Origin: an uncultured Chthonomonadales bacterium
GTDB taxonomy: Bacteria > Armatimonadota > Chthonomonadetes > Chthonomonadales > CAJBBX01
Direction of reading: 5' to 3'
DNA length: 64,000 nt
Assembly (NCBI GenBank): GCA_938005745.1
Contig: CALLMM010000009.1
Location: 33,307-97,306 of the forward strand
The translations under genes and the position numbers were made by a program. Positions within the stretch are counted from its first letter, which is position 1. Every line of letters begins with the position of its first letter. Below, one piece after another: positions 19,074 through 27,811 of the stretch. A model generated the notes under the pieces. It saw only the letters and a list, made by a program, of their open reading frames with translations, made no database searches and was not told where the DNA came from.

Positions 19074-20006
19074 TTGGAGAACGGGAAAACGCGGCGGAAA
19101 GTGACGCTTGCCAGAGAGGTCGGCTTCTGTTTCGGCGTCAAACGCGCCATCAACATGACGCGCCAGTCGCTGGCGGAGCGCAACAGCGTCTTTATTCTCG
19201 GAGACCTGGTGCATAACAAGCGGGTTACGGACGAGCTGGAGGCGCGCGGTCTGCAGAAGGTGTCCGACATTGACGACAAGAAGTCGGGCACGATGATTAT
19301 CCGGGCGCACGGGCTCCCCAAGGCGAAGATCCAGGAGGCGCGCGCCAGAGGTCTGGAGATCGTGGACGCGACCTGCCCGATCGTCCTGCGGGCGCAGGAG
19401 GCGGCGAAGACGCTGGAGGAGCGCGGCTGTCAGGTCGTCATCATCGGCGACCGCAACCATGCGGAGATCAAGGGCGTGCTGGGCGCGCTGGAGCGTCCTG
19501 CGCTGGTTATTGACAGTCTGGAGGAGCTTCGCGAGGCGAAGGCGTCCCATAAGCTGCTGCGCAAGGTCGGGGTGATCTTTCAGACGACGCACGCGCTGGA
19601 GCTTTGCCGCGAGATCATCAACGAACTGGTCTTCATGTGCAAAGAGGTGCAGATCATCAACACGATCTGCCGCCCGGTGCAGAACCGGCAGGACGACGCG
19701 CTGGAACTGGCGTCGAAGGTAGACCTGATGCTGGTAGTCGGCAGCCGCACCAGCGCAAACACGGTCGAACTGGCGGCGCTCTGCCGCCATCACAACCCCT
19801 TTACCATGCATATTCAGAGCGCGGAGGAGCTTCAGATCGAAGACTTCGCCTGGGCGGAGCATGTCGGCATCGCCTCCGGGCTGTCCACGCCGGAAGATCT
19901 GGTGGAGGGCGTCAAGCGCAAGATCCTCAGCTATGACGGTCCCATCCAGATGGACCTTCGCCCCGATCCGAAGAGCTACGTTCCGGCGGGAGCCGCACAT
20001 CATTAG
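19074..20006 (+). CDS. ispH: 4-hydroxy-3-methylbut-2-enyl diphosphate reductase
   Basis: 310 residues from TTG 19074, seven bases behind AGGAG; the frame is open upstream inside hpnA but homology begins at KVTLAREVGFCFGVKRAI. IspH makes IPP and DMAPP at the end of the MEP pathway using a 4Fe-4S cluster held by three cysteines, seen here in GFCFGV (C19), VDATCPIV and NTICRPVQNRQ. The substrate-binding histidines lie in LVHNKRV and IRAHGLP. IspH is frequently found in hopanoid clusters, where it supplies precursors for squalene. dxr of the same pathway is at 44252-45400. Confidence 0.95.
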   Translation: MENGKTRRKVTLAREVGFCFGVKRAINMTRQSLAERNSVFILGDLVHNKRVTDELEARGLQKVSDIDDKKSGTMIIRAHGLPKAKIQEARARGLEIVDATCPIVLRAQEAAKTLEERGCQVVIIGDRNHAEIKGVLGALERPALVIDSLEELREAKASHKLLRKVGVIFQTTHALELCREIINELVFMCKEVQIINTICRPVQNRQDDALELASKVDLMLVVGSRTSANTVELAALCRHHNPFTMHIQSAEELQIEDFAWAEHVGIASGLSTPEDLVEGVKRKILSYDGPIQMDLRPDPKSYVPAGAAHH

Positions 20007-20051
20007 GCGTAGAGGGGCGCGCCGCCGGCGGCGCGCGTCGGCAGGCGGCGC

Positions 20052-20810
20052 ATGAGAGCGCGAAAAGGACAGCCTCCCATCGGGATTCTGGTCGCCGTAG
20101 AAGAGGAGTTTCGGGCGGTCAGCCGCCGGCTGACCGCCCTGTCATTGGAGAACTGCCAGCGCGGGAACGCCGACGCCGACATCGTGATGGCAAAGTCCGG
20201 GATGGGCGCGGAACGCGCCTGCGCCTGCGCCGAAACGCTGATCGCCCGCTGCAAACCGCGCCTGCTTCTGATCGCCGGCTTCTGCGCCGGACTGACAGAG
20301 GAGGCGGCTCCCGGAGACCTGATCCTCGCCGACGAGGCGATGGATCGAACCTCCGGTCGGCGTTACCTGCCCGCTCCCGCCCTGCTTGCCGCCGCGCAGT
20401 CGGCGCGTCCGCCGGGCATTCCGCTGCACACGGGGCGGCTCCTCACCGCAACGCGGATTGCGCGAACAAGAGGCGAAAAACAGGCGATCCGCTCCGAATG
20501 GGCGGAAGCGACCGCGCTGGATATGGAGACGACGGGCGCGGTCGCCGCCGCCGAAGCCGCCGGCATCCCCTGGCTGGCGGTGCGCGCCGTAACCGACGGT
20601 CTGCGCGACAGCCTGCCCTTCGACTTCGCGCCATGGACCGACCCGCGCACCGGCGAGATCATCCGCTCCCGCGTGGCGGCGGCGGCGCTGACCCATCCCT
20701 GGAAGATACCCGCGCTGATCCGGCTCGGCGCGCGTTCTACGCGCGCGGCGCGCCGCCTCGCGCTCACTCTGGAGAGCCTCGTCCACGCGCTCCCCGCTCC
20801 CTCCTCCTGA
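20052..20810 (+). CDS. hpnG: Hopanoid-associated phosphorylase HpnG
   Basis: 252 residues. A nucleoside-phosphorylase/MTA-SAH-nucleosidase fold: IGILVAVEEEFRAV at the start, LLLIAGFCAGL, GDLILADEA, and the ribose-binding ALDMETTGAVAAAEAAGIPW. HpnG removes adenine from adenosylhopane to give ribosylhopane phosphate, directly after HpnH. It is the last gene of the locus, followed by a dispersed repeat and then the iron-uptake promoter. The C-terminal 50 residues are Arg/Ala-rich. Confidence 0.9.
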   Translation: MRARKGQPPIGILVAVEEEFRAVSRRLTALSLENCQRGNADADIVMAKSGMGAERACACAETLIARCKPRLLLIAGFCAGLTEEAAPGDLILADEAMDRTSGRRYLPAPALLAAAQSARPPGIPLHTGRLLTATRIARTRGEKQAIRSEWAEATALDMETTGAVAAAEAAGIPWLAVRAVTDGLRDSLPFDFAPWTDPRTGEIIRSRVAAAALTHPWKIPALIRLGARSTRAARRLALTLESLVHALPAPSS

Positions 20811-20820
20811 CGGTGTCGGG

Positions 20821-20900
20821 CTGAGATTGCATCGGTCGCTCACGCTCCCTCGCAATGACAGAAGGGGGACGCCTTACGCCTCCCTCACAATGACGGGAAG
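20821..20900. repeat. Dispersed intergenic repeat, copy 2
   Basis: CTGAGATTGCATCGGTCGCT followed by CTCCCTCGCAATGACAG, then a second partial unit ending CTCACAATGACGGG. Same family as 8692-8806. Confidence 0.8.
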
Positions 20901-20945
20901 GGGTCGCCTGTCGCTCCCCGCACACCAACCACGTCAATAATCTTG

Positions 20946-20974
20946 TTGACAGAACCTGTCCTGCCTGCTATAAT
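20946..20974 (+). promoter_or_regulatory. Consensus sigma-70 promoter of feo operon
   Basis: TTGACA (20946-20951), 17-base spacer, TATAAT (20969-20974): a perfect match, 40 bases before the regulator's start codon. Confidence 0.9.
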
Positions 20975-20993
20975 TTTAACCATACTCAAAATT
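20972..20993. promoter_or_regulatory. Candidate DtxR-family operator
   Basis: Palindrome AATTTT-N10-AAAATT that overlaps the -10 box and the expected start of transcription. Position and symmetry fit a repressor site, most simply for the DtxR-type protein encoded just downstream; the spacing was read by eye. Confidence 0.45.
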
Positions 20994-21013
20994 TTTTATG
21001 AGCAGGGTAAAAC

Positions 21014-21703
21014 ATGACGCCATCGGCTCCGCGCCTCTTCAGTCAGGCGGTGGAAGACTACGTGAAAGCCATCTATAAGATTCAGGGCGAAGAGGAGACC
21101 GTCTCCACCACGCACCTGGCGCGCTACATGAACAAGACGCCCGCCGCCGTGACCAAGATGATCAAACAGCTTGCGGAGCATCGGCTGATCACGCACGCCT
21201 CCTATCGCGGCGTGCGGCTGACCCCGGCAGGCGAAAAGGTCGCGCTGGAGGTGATCCGCCATCACCGCCTGCTCGAACTCTATCTGCATCAGGCGCTCGG
21301 CTACGGCTGGGATGAGGTGGACGCCGAGGCGGAACAGCTGGAGCACCACATCTCCGAGGAGTTTGAGGAGCGGATTGACCGGATGCTGAACTACCCGCTC
21401 ACCGATCCGCACGGCGACCCGATCCCCACCCGGGACGGCGCGATCGCCCCGCGTCGCGGACTGCCGCTGCTGGAGGCGGAGACCGGCACTGCGCTGGTGA
21501 TTCTGCGGGTGCGCGACCGTGACCCGGAGGCGCTGCGCTACCTGAAGCGTCTGGGCATGGAGCTGGATGTTCGGATCGTCGTGGTGGAGAAGATGCCCTT
21601 CAACGGACCGATCATCCTGCGGATCGGGGAGGAGACCCATTCAGTCGGGCGCGAACTGGCGGGACACGTCTTTGTGGAGCCGATGGCGGAGGAGACGGCA
21701 TGA
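21014..21703 (+). CDS. DtxR/MntR-family metal-dependent repressor
   Basis: 229 residues. Residues 8-65 are the winged helix (VEDYVKAIYKIQGEEETVST ... AVTKMIKQLAEHRLITHASY), followed by the dimerisation/metal domain (HHRLLELYLHQALGYGWDEVDAEAEQLEHHISEEFEERI), with the usual His/Glu ligands, and a C-terminal FeoA/SH3-like domain from about residue 150. It senses Fe2+ or Mn2+ and represses uptake genes. Its stop overlaps the feoA start (ATGATG), making it the first gene of the feo operon, a sensible arrangement for autoregulated ferrous-iron uptake. Confidence 0.93.
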   Translation: MTPSAPRLFSQAVEDYVKAIYKIQGEEETVSTTHLARYMNKTPAAVTKMIKQLAEHRLITHASYRGVRLTPAGEKVALEVIRHHRLLELYLHQALGYGWDEVDAEAEQLEHHISEEFEERIDRMLNYPLTDPHGDPIPTRDGAIAPRRGLPLLEAETGTALVILRVRDRDPEALRYLKRLGMELDVRIVVVEKMPFNGPIILRIGEETHSVGRELAGHVFVEPMAEETA

Positions 21704-21990
21704 TGGACGACGAGGAGATGACCCTGAATCTTCTGCCGCTGAATTCTCCGGCGACGGTCACGCGGCTGACCTGTCAGGGGGCAGATCGGCGGCGGATGTT
21801 TGATCTGGGGATACTGCCTGGCGCGCGGATTGCGGCGGTGTCGCGCAGCCCGCTGGGCGATCCGACCGCCTACCGGGTGCGCGGCGCGGTCATCGCCCTG
21901 CGCCGTGAGCAGGCGGAGCAGATTTTCGTGGCTCCTGCCGCCCCGCAGACGGTCGGACAGGAGAGAGGGGGAGCCGGCAGAGATGGCTGA
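21700..21990 (+). CDS. feoA: Ferrous iron transport protein A
   Basis: 96 residues: a single FeoA (SH3-like) domain, with ATVTRLTCQGADRRRMFDLGILPGARI and the C-terminal VRGAVIALRREQAEQIFV. FeoA is a small cytosolic partner of the FeoB pore. It overlaps the regulator gene upstream by four bases and the GTPase gene downstream by eight, so all are co-translated. The last 15 residues are a Gly/Gln-rich tail. Confidence 0.9.
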   Translation: MMDDEEMTLNLLPLNSPATVTRLTCQGADRRRMFDLGILPGARIAAVSRSPLGDPTAYRVRGAVIALRREQAEQIFVAPAAPQTVGQERGGAGRDG

Positions 21991-22819
21991 TACGAATCGG
22001 ACGATCGCCTCGACCGAAACGGCGGCTTGCGGCTCCTGCACGCGATGCAGCACGGGACCGTTGACCCGGCTCGGCGTCCATATCGGCTCATGGGACTTCG
22101 TGATCGCGCTAGCGGGCAACCCCAACACCGGCAAGAGCACGCTCTTCAACGCGCTGACCGGGCTGCGTCAGCATGTCGGCAACTGGCCCGGCAAGACGGT
22201 GGCGCGCGCCGAAGGAGGTCTGACCTTCAACGAGAAGCGGTACAAGCTGATTGACCTGCCCGGAACCTACTCGCTTCTCTCCGCCAGCGCGGATGAAGAG
22301 GTGGCGCGCGACTTCCTTCTGTTCGGGCGTCCCGATGTTACCATCGTGGTGACGGACGCTACCTGCCTGGAGCGCAATCTGGGGCTTGTCCTGCAGGTGC
22401 TGGAGATCACCGACCGCGTGGTGATCGCGCTCAACCTGATGGATGAGGCGCGCCGGCGGGGGATCGAGGTGGATGCGCGCAGTCTCTCCCGCGATCTGGG
22501 CGTTCCGGTGGTTCCTACGGCGGCGCGGCGCGGCGCGGGTATTCGGGAGCTTCTGTCGGCGGTGGAGGAGGTGGCGCTGGGAGCCTACCCGGCGCGAAGG
22601 CGTCATCTCCGTTACACCGACCGCGCGCTGGAGACCGCCGTCCGGTCCCTGATCGCGCAGATCGAGGCGCTCTTTCCGGGTCTGCCCAATGCAGAGTGGG
22701 TCGCGCTACGCCTGCTGGAGGGCGACGAGAGCATCCTCCGGGCAGTGCAGGACGGCACGCTGGGAAAGCTGGCGCAGGGCGGCGCGCCTGCCGGCGCCGC
22801 GCCTCTGGAGGCGAACTGA
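21983..22819 (+). CDS. FeoB GTPase half (separate polypeptide)
   Basis: 278 residues from ATG 21983. It is the cytosolic G-domain plus part of the helical GDI-like domain of FeoB: G1 GNPNTGKST (45-53), HVGNWPGKTVA (switch I), G3 DLPGTYSL, G4 NLMDEA and G5-like PTAARRG, then WVALRLLEGDESIL. It stops with TGA at 22817-22819, before any membrane segment; the membrane part is encoded by the next gene. A Cys-rich N-terminus, C16-GS-C19-TR-C22, precedes the G domain and could bind a metal, a feature not usual for FeoB. The stop is followed by a proper ribosome site and ATG, so this looks like a genuine split rather than a sequencing error. Confidence 0.9.
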   Translation: MADTNRTIASTETAACGSCTRCSTGPLTRLGVHIGSWDFVIALAGNPNTGKSTLFNALTGLRQHVGNWPGKTVARAEGGLTFNEKRYKLIDLPGTYSLLSASADEEVARDFLLFGRPDVTIVVTDATCLERNLGLVLQVLEITDRVVIALNLMDEARRRGIEVDARSLSRDLGVPVVPTAARRGAGIRELLSAVEEVALGAYPARRRHLRYTDRALETAVRSLIAQIEALFPGLPNAEWVALRLLEGDESILRAVQDGTLGKLAQGGAPAGAAPLEAN

Positions 22820-22820
22820 G

Positions 22821-24242
22821 ATGGCGGAGGTCAACACGCAGAGGCTTCTGGAGACGGCGGAGAGGCTGCGCGCCGAGATCGGGACGGAACTGCATGACAG
22901 GCTCTCCGAGGCGATCTACGCGGACGCCGCCCGAATCGCCGAACGCGCGGTTGTGCGCGCAGGAGAGGAGAGACGCCTCTCCTGGGACATCCTTCTGGAT
23001 CGCCTGCTGACCAGCCGCGCCTTCGGCTTCCCGATCATGCTGCTGCTGCTCACGGCGACCTTCTGGATCACGATCGCCGGGGCGAACGTCCCCTCCGCCC
23101 TGCTGGGTCAGCTGACGCAGGTGACCCTCTACGGCTGGCTGCATCAGGCGGCGAACGCAGTCAACGCCCCCTGGTGGCTCTCCGGTCTGCTGATTGACGG
23201 GGTCTATCTGGCGATGGCGTGGGTCTTCAGCGTGATGCTGCCGCCGATGGCGATCTTCTTTCCGCTCTTCACGCTGCTGGAGGATTTTGGCTACCTGCCC
23301 CGCGTCGCCTTCAATCTGGATCGGCTCTTCAAGCGGGCGGGCGCGCACGGCAAACAGTCGCTGACGATGATGATGGGCTGGGGATGCAACGCCGCGGGGG
23401 TCGTCTCCACCCGCATCATTGACAGCCCGCGCGAACGGCTAATCGCCATTCTCACCAACAACTTCAGCATCTGCAACGGGCGATGGCCCACCCTGATCCT
23501 GATGGGGACGATCTTCATCGGGGCGACCGCGCCTCCCGCGCTCGCCAGCTTCTACGCCGCCGCCAGCGTGGTGACGGTCGCGGTGCTGGGGATCGTCTTC
23601 ACGCTGCTGGTCTCGGCGTTTCTCTCGCGCACCTGGCTGCGGGGCGAGGCTTCGCATTTCAGTCTGGAACTGCCGCCCTATCGTCCGCCCCGCATCCTGC
23701 AGACGCTCTACACCTCGCTCATAGACCGCACGCTGATCGTCCTCAAGCGCGCCATGATCATGGCGGCGCCGGCAGGCGCGGTCATCTGGCTGATCAGCAA
23801 CGTCACGATCGGCGGGACGAGCGTCGCCGGGCATCTGGTCGCCCTGCTCAACCCGATCGGTCTGCTGATCGGTCTCAACGGCGTGATCCTGCTCGCCTAC
23901 ATCGTCGCCATTCCCGCCAACGAGATCATCATTCCGACGATCCTGATGCTGACGCTCAACCTCGCCCGCTCCTCGCTGGCGCAGCAGGGCGTGATGCTGG
24001 AGATGGAGGACGGGCAGATCTATGAGGTGTTGACCCGTCACGGCGGCTGGACTCTGCTGACGGCGGTCAACCTGATGCTCTTCAGCCTGCTGCACAACCC
24101 CTGCAGCACCACCCTCCTGACGATCTGGCAGGAGACGCGCAGCCGCAGATGGACCGCCGTCGCCGCGCTGCTGCCGCTGACGATCGGCTTCGGCGCAACC
24201 CTCCTCACCGCCACGATCGCGCGGCTGATGGGGTGGGCATGA
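22821..24242 (+). CDS. feoB: FeoB membrane half (ferrous iron permease)
   Basis: 473 residues from ATG 22821, two bases after the GTPase gene and behind GGAGG. Residues 1-60 continue the helical region of FeoB (AERLRAEIGTELHDRLSEAI ... SWDILLDRLLTSRAFGFPIM); the remainder has about eight to ten membrane helices with the conserved MMGWGCNAAGVVSTRII and FSICNGRWP segments (gate/pore cysteines) and NPCSTTLLTIWQETRSRRWT near the C-terminus. Together with the preceding gene it makes one complete FeoB that imports Fe2+. The gene order is regulator-feoA-feoB(G)-feoB(M). Confidence 0.93.
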   Translation: MAEVNTQRLLETAERLRAEIGTELHDRLSEAIYADAARIAERAVVRAGEERRLSWDILLDRLLTSRAFGFPIMLLLLTATFWITIAGANVPSALLGQLTQVTLYGWLHQAANAVNAPWWLSGLLIDGVYLAMAWVFSVMLPPMAIFFPLFTLLEDFGYLPRVAFNLDRLFKRAGAHGKQSLTMMMGWGCNAAGVVSTRIIDSPRERLIAILTNNFSICNGRWPTLILMGTIFIGATAPPALASFYAAASVVTVAVLGIVFTLLVSAFLSRTWLRGEASHFSLELPPYRPPRILQTLYTSLIDRTLIVLKRAMIMAAPAGAVIWLISNVTIGGTSVAGHLVALLNPIGLLIGLNGVILLAYIVAIPANEIIIPTILMLTLNLARSSLAQQGVMLEMEDGQIYEVLTRHGGWTLLTAVNLMLFSLLHNPCSTTLLTIWQETRSRRWTAVAALLPLTIGFGATLLTATIARLMGWA

Positions 24243-24276
24243 CGGCGCGCCCGGCGGTTCGCCCGGGATCAGGCGG

Positions 24277-26379
24277 CTAATCGCGCGGGCGCGCGATGGC
24301 TCTGAGCGTCTCAAAGTCGGCGTCGCTGCGGGCGGGATCGAAGCGCAGAGCGTTCTCCTGCGCGATCAGCTCCTGGCGTCTGCGCTCCAGCCGGGCGCGA
24401 AGCTGCCGGTCGTGCGTCGCCACATAGATCGCAACGCGGCTCTGTCGGTCGGTGATCTCCACGCCGCTGGCGGTCGTGCGCCAGGCGGCTTCGTGCACTC
24501 CGTCGGCGTCTATGCGGAAGAGATCGGCGGGGCGGCGCAGGTAGGCAGGCAGGTCGAAGGCGAAACGCGCCTCGCGGGGCGCGCCGAACCGGAAGACCTT
24601 CTCTTTCGGATCCGGCGCGTAGTCGAGGTCGAGCGCGAAGAGCAGCGCGCCCTGCGTTGCCGCAATCGAAGCCAGGTCCCAGTCGAGCCTCCCCTCCCGC
24701 CGGGTCTGCCGGTAGCGGTAGGCGTCTCCCTCCAGATAGAACTCCTCCAGCATCCGCATCTCGCGCCCGATCCTCTCCAGCTCCTCCAGCGTATCGCGGA
24801 ACCGGACCAGGGCGGTCAGGCTCAGATTGAACCAGTAGAGCGAGGTGATCCGACTGGCGAGCGCATGGTACGCCTGCAGACGGATCTCGTCAGGAGTCGG
24901 GGCGGTACGCAGACGCCCGTCATAGACATCCCATCCGGAAGCGGGTCCCTGTGACCAGTATGCGGTGGGAGCCGGGCGGCTCATCTCGCGCAGAGCGCGG
25001 CACTTGTCACCGATGGTCTCCAGCGGCGCGCCCCACCCGATGCGTATCCCGTTCCATCGGTCGTAGAGGCGGAAGTTATCCACAGAGGGCGCGGTAACCC
25101 GGTAGGAGTCGTAGTGCGGATAGTCGGACAGTCCCGCCCAGTACCGCCAGTTAGACTCGTCGTTGAGGGTTACGGTGGAGGCGATCCGGGTCGGCGCATA
25201 GCGCAGCAGCTCACGCCAGACCTCCTGCGGCAGCCTCTGATCGCTGCTGAAGGCAAGCTGCGGCTCTCCCAGACGCTCGGCGGCATGGATGCGGGGCAGG
25301 TTCTCGTCGGTGTCGTACAGTTCGAGCGGCTCCAGCCCTCCGAAAAACTTGAGCGGATAGCGGGTATACAGACCGTCGGGACCGGTCTGGTCGGTGTAGC
25401 CGGGGGTTAGACCGAGATGGGCGGTGTTGACATGCAGGCGTGTGAGGGTCTTCAGATACGGTTCATGCAGCACCGCGCTGCGCCCGTCCTTCGCCGCGCC
25501 CCCGACCCATCCGCCGCTGATGTCGAACGCCTCGCGCTTGATCCGCAGGTGCGCCCAGAGCGCGGAGGGCTTCCCCTGCGGATCGTGGAGCGTTACCTCC
25601 AGCGCGCAGTAGGTGAGCGGTAGCCTTCCGGTCTTCACCTGCGCTCCGCCCCGATCGCCCGCCGGAATCCCGTCGGCGGGAAAGGGCTGAAGATCGGTCA
25701 GGGGCGGCTGCGGGGAGAGGATACGCCAGCGTTTCGGGTCTTTTGGCAGATAGAGACGCGCGCCGACGATCCTCTGCGTCGTTTTCGACTCGTTGGCGAC
25801 ATGCAGGATCATCCGGTCGGGGTAGACGCCGCCGTCGCTCGCCAGAAAGGTGACGGCGGAGAGCCAGACCTTCGGCGCGGCGATCTCCAGCGGGAACTGC
25901 GCTCTCGCGCCGTGCCGCCAGTCCTCAACGGTCATCGTGAACCTGCGCCCGACGCCCCAGTCCTTCCGCACCGTGTTGAATGTCCAGACCGAGACGCCTC
26001 CGGGCGGTATCTCCGTATCTTCGCCCCGCCAGACATTGGGATTATCGTGCCAGGACCAGGCGCCGTCCAGCAGATAGCGGATCGGGTACTGCCCGTCGAA
26101 CAGCACCTCGCTCGGATTGAGGCGGTTCGCCGCTCCCTCCCGCGGCGGCTGGAATCCGGTATGCCGCACGAATATCCGCACCAGCGCTCCGACCGCCTCG
26201 CCGGGATCCGCCCCGTAGCGCATGCTCTTTGCCCGGACGTGCGGCGTCACCGTGACGCCGGCGATCTCCATCGGCAGCCGGCTATCGCTCCTCTGCTGCG
26301 CTTCGCTGCTCATTGCGCCTCCCGCCATTGTTATTGCCGACAGCAGCCCCAGGAGCATCTGCCGGAACCGACTTCCCAT
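24277..26379 (-). CDS. Large exported protein of unknown function
   Basis: 700 residues with a Sec signal peptide (MLLGLLSAITMAGGAMSSEA). The first half is beta-rich (MEIAGVTVTPHVRAKSM, VWTFNTVRKDWGVGRRFTMT, WLSAVTFLASDGG), like immunoglobulin- or CBM-type domains; the second half (about 300-560) has a TIM-barrel-like rhythm with conserved aromatic residues (NWRYWAGLSDYPHYDSYRVT, GIRIGWGAPLETI, ASRITSLYWFNLSL). That layout suggests an exported glycoside-hydrolase-like protein, but no catalytic motif was recognised. It converges with the feo operon and lies 20 bases downstream of an oxidoreductase gene on the same strand, probably one operon with it and the cupin. Confidence 0.65.
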   Translation of the reverse strand: MGSRFRQMLLGLLSAITMAGGAMSSEAQQRSDSRLPMEIAGVTVTPHVRAKSMRYGADPGEAVGALVRIFVRHTGFQPPREGAANRLNPSEVLFDGQYPIRYLLDGAWSWHDNPNVWRGEDTEIPPGGVSVWTFNTVRKDWGVGRRFTMTVEDWRHGARAQFPLEIAAPKVWLSAVTFLASDGGVYPDRMILHVANESKTTQRIVGARLYLPKDPKRWRILSPQPPLTDLQPFPADGIPAGDRGGAQVKTGRLPLTYCALEVTLHDPQGKPSALWAHLRIKREAFDISGGWVGGAAKDGRSAVLHEPYLKTLTRLHVNTAHLGLTPGYTDQTGPDGLYTRYPLKFFGGLEPLELYDTDENLPRIHAAERLGEPQLAFSSDQRLPQEVWRELLRYAPTRIASTVTLNDESNWRYWAGLSDYPHYDSYRVTAPSVDNFRLYDRWNGIRIGWGAPLETIGDKCRALREMSRPAPTAYWSQGPASGWDVYDGRLRTAPTPDEIRLQAYHALASRITSLYWFNLSLTALVRFRDTLEELERIGREMRMLEEFYLEGDAYRYRQTRREGRLDWDLASIAATQGALLFALDLDYAPDPKEKVFRFGAPREARFAFDLPAYLRRPADLFRIDADGVHEAAWRTTASGVEITDRQSRVAIYVATHDRQLRARLERRRQELIAQENALRFDPARSDADFETLRAIARPRD

Positions 26380-26399
26380 CTTCCTGCATCCTTCCCGCG

Positions 26400-27473
26400 T
26401 CAGCGTTCCTGCCCCTCAATCTCCACCCAGACGCCCCCCGCCTGCGCGCTCCGGTGTTCGGCAAGCACCTGCCGGAGCGTGGCAAGATTGCGCCGCGCGC
26501 TGATCGTCGGCTCGCGTCCGGTCTCTATCGAGGCGAGAAAGTCGCCCATCGGACCGCAGAAGGTGTTGGGCAGCGCGCCGGCGTCAAACTCCAGACGGCG
26601 CGCTCCGCCGGGAATCTCCTGCGAGTCGAAGATCAGTTCCGTCCCCCAGACGGAGAAGATCAGCGATCCCCGATCCCCCTCAACCCGGCACTCGTTGCGC
26701 TGCATCTCGCTGCGCAGCAGCTCGTTGTGCAGGATATGACCGGAGCATCCCTCTCCGTAGTCCGCGATAGAGATCAGCAGATTGTCGCTGCGGAAGTTCT
26801 GCCCGTTCATTCGACCGGTGCGCGCCAGAACCCTTCTGGCATCGCGTCCGACAAAACAGCGCAGCAGGTCGGCGAGGTGGGTGTTCCACTGCACCGTCAG
26901 AAAGTCGTCGCAGACGGCGTAGAAGTCGTGATCGGCAAGCTCCACATCCTGTGTGCCGTGTATCTCGATGGAGGCGAAGTAAGGGGTTCCGATCAGCCCC
27001 CGCTCGATGATCTGACGGGCGAAGAAGACCGCCGGATGCCAGCGGTAGTTCTGGCTGACGGCAAAGGGTATGCCGCTCTCCTGTGCCATCCGAACCATCC
27101 GCTCGCACAGCGGCAGATCGTCGCCGAGCGGCTTTTCGGTCTGAAGCGGCTTGCCCGCCTGCGCCGCTGCCTGCACGACCGGCTCACGCAGGGTCGGATG
27201 GGTCAGCAGGGAGATCACCTCGACCTGCGGATCGGCGATCAGGTCTTCGTAGCGGTCGTAGATTCGGTGGATGCCCCACTGCTGCTGCGCTCTGCGCGCT
27301 CGATCCAGATCAATCTCGGCGGCGGCGACCACCTGCCAGCCCATCGAGCGATAGGCGGCGAGGTGGGCGCGGGAGATTCCTCCCAGCCCGATGACCCCGA
27401 TGCGCCAGTCCGGACGCTTTGGCAGCGTAAACTGCGTCTGCAGACCGAGTTCCTGCGGCGTGCATGTGTTCAT
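26400..27473 (-). CDS. Gfo/Idh/MocA family oxidoreductase
   Basis: 357 residues. NAD(P)-binding motif GVIGLGGISRAHLAAY (about 26-41), then the catalytic-region LQTEKPLGDDLPLCERMV, and the C-terminal substrate domain with DVELADHDFYAV and QWNTHLADLLRCF. It would oxidise or reduce a sugar or sugar derivative in the cytoplasm. Its ATG overlaps the stop of the cupin gene (ATGA), so both are co-translated, and the exported unknown protein follows 20 bases later. It is only distantly similar to the oxidoreductase at 1401-2414. Confidence 0.9.
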   Translation of the reverse strand: MNTCTPQELGLQTQFTLPKRPDWRIGVIGLGGISRAHLAAYRSMGWQVVAAAEIDLDRARRAQQQWGIHRIYDRYEDLIADPQVEVISLLTHPTLREPVVQAAAQAGKPLQTEKPLGDDLPLCERMVRMAQESGIPFAVSQNYRWHPAVFFARQIIERGLIGTPYFASIEIHGTQDVELADHDFYAVCDDFLTVQWNTHLADLLRCFVGRDARRVLARTGRMNGQNFRSDNLLISIADYGEGCSGHILHNELLRSEMQRNECRVEGDRGSLIFSVWGTELIFDSQEIPGGARRLEFDAGALPNTFCGPMGDFLASIETGREPTISARRNLATLRQVLAEHRSAQAGGVWVEIEGQER

Positions 27474-27799
27474 CGGTCGTCCCTCCCGCGCAGGAGGTGT
27501 CCCGGACGCTTCTTGCCGCGCAGCGCGGTCTCCATCCAGAAGTAGACGGTGTCCTCCTGTATCTCCAGGATCTCGTGTTCGTCGCCCATGCGCGTCACCA
27601 GCACGTCGCGCGGCTCCAGCGTATAGACGATCCCCTCCGAGCGCATCACCATCCGCCCCTCCAGCATGAAGACATACTCATCGCAGTCGTGAAAGTGCGG
27701 CTCGGTAACGTTCTTCTGTCCCGCCTCAAACCGGGCAAGTCCCCAGGCGGTGATCTCATCGGTCGGCAGATTGGCGCGGACGCCCTGTATGATCGGCAC
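27470..27799 (-). CDS. Cupin-domain protein
   Basis: 109 residues from GTG 27799 behind AGGAGAG. A single small cupin barrel: motif 1 EPHFHDCDEYVFMLEGRMVM supplies the metal ligands (H-x-H..E), and motif 2 VTRMGDEHEILE contributes the last His. Such proteins are often sugar isomerases/epimerases or metabolite sensors. Overlap with the Gfo/Idh gene suggests it handles the same sugar. Confidence 0.85.
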   Translation of the reverse strand: MPIIQGVRANLPTDEITAWGLARFEAGQKNVTEPHFHDCDEYVFMLEGRMVMRSEGIVYTLEPRDVLVTRMGDEHEILEIQEDTVYFWMETALRGKKRPGHLLRGRDDR

Positions 27800-27811
27800 G
27801 GCTATCTCTCC

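Noticed and set aside
22815..22823. Frameshift explanation for the two feoB halves
   Set aside because: The first gene ends in a proper stop, a GGAGG site precedes the second ATG, and the split is between domains; kept as two genes.
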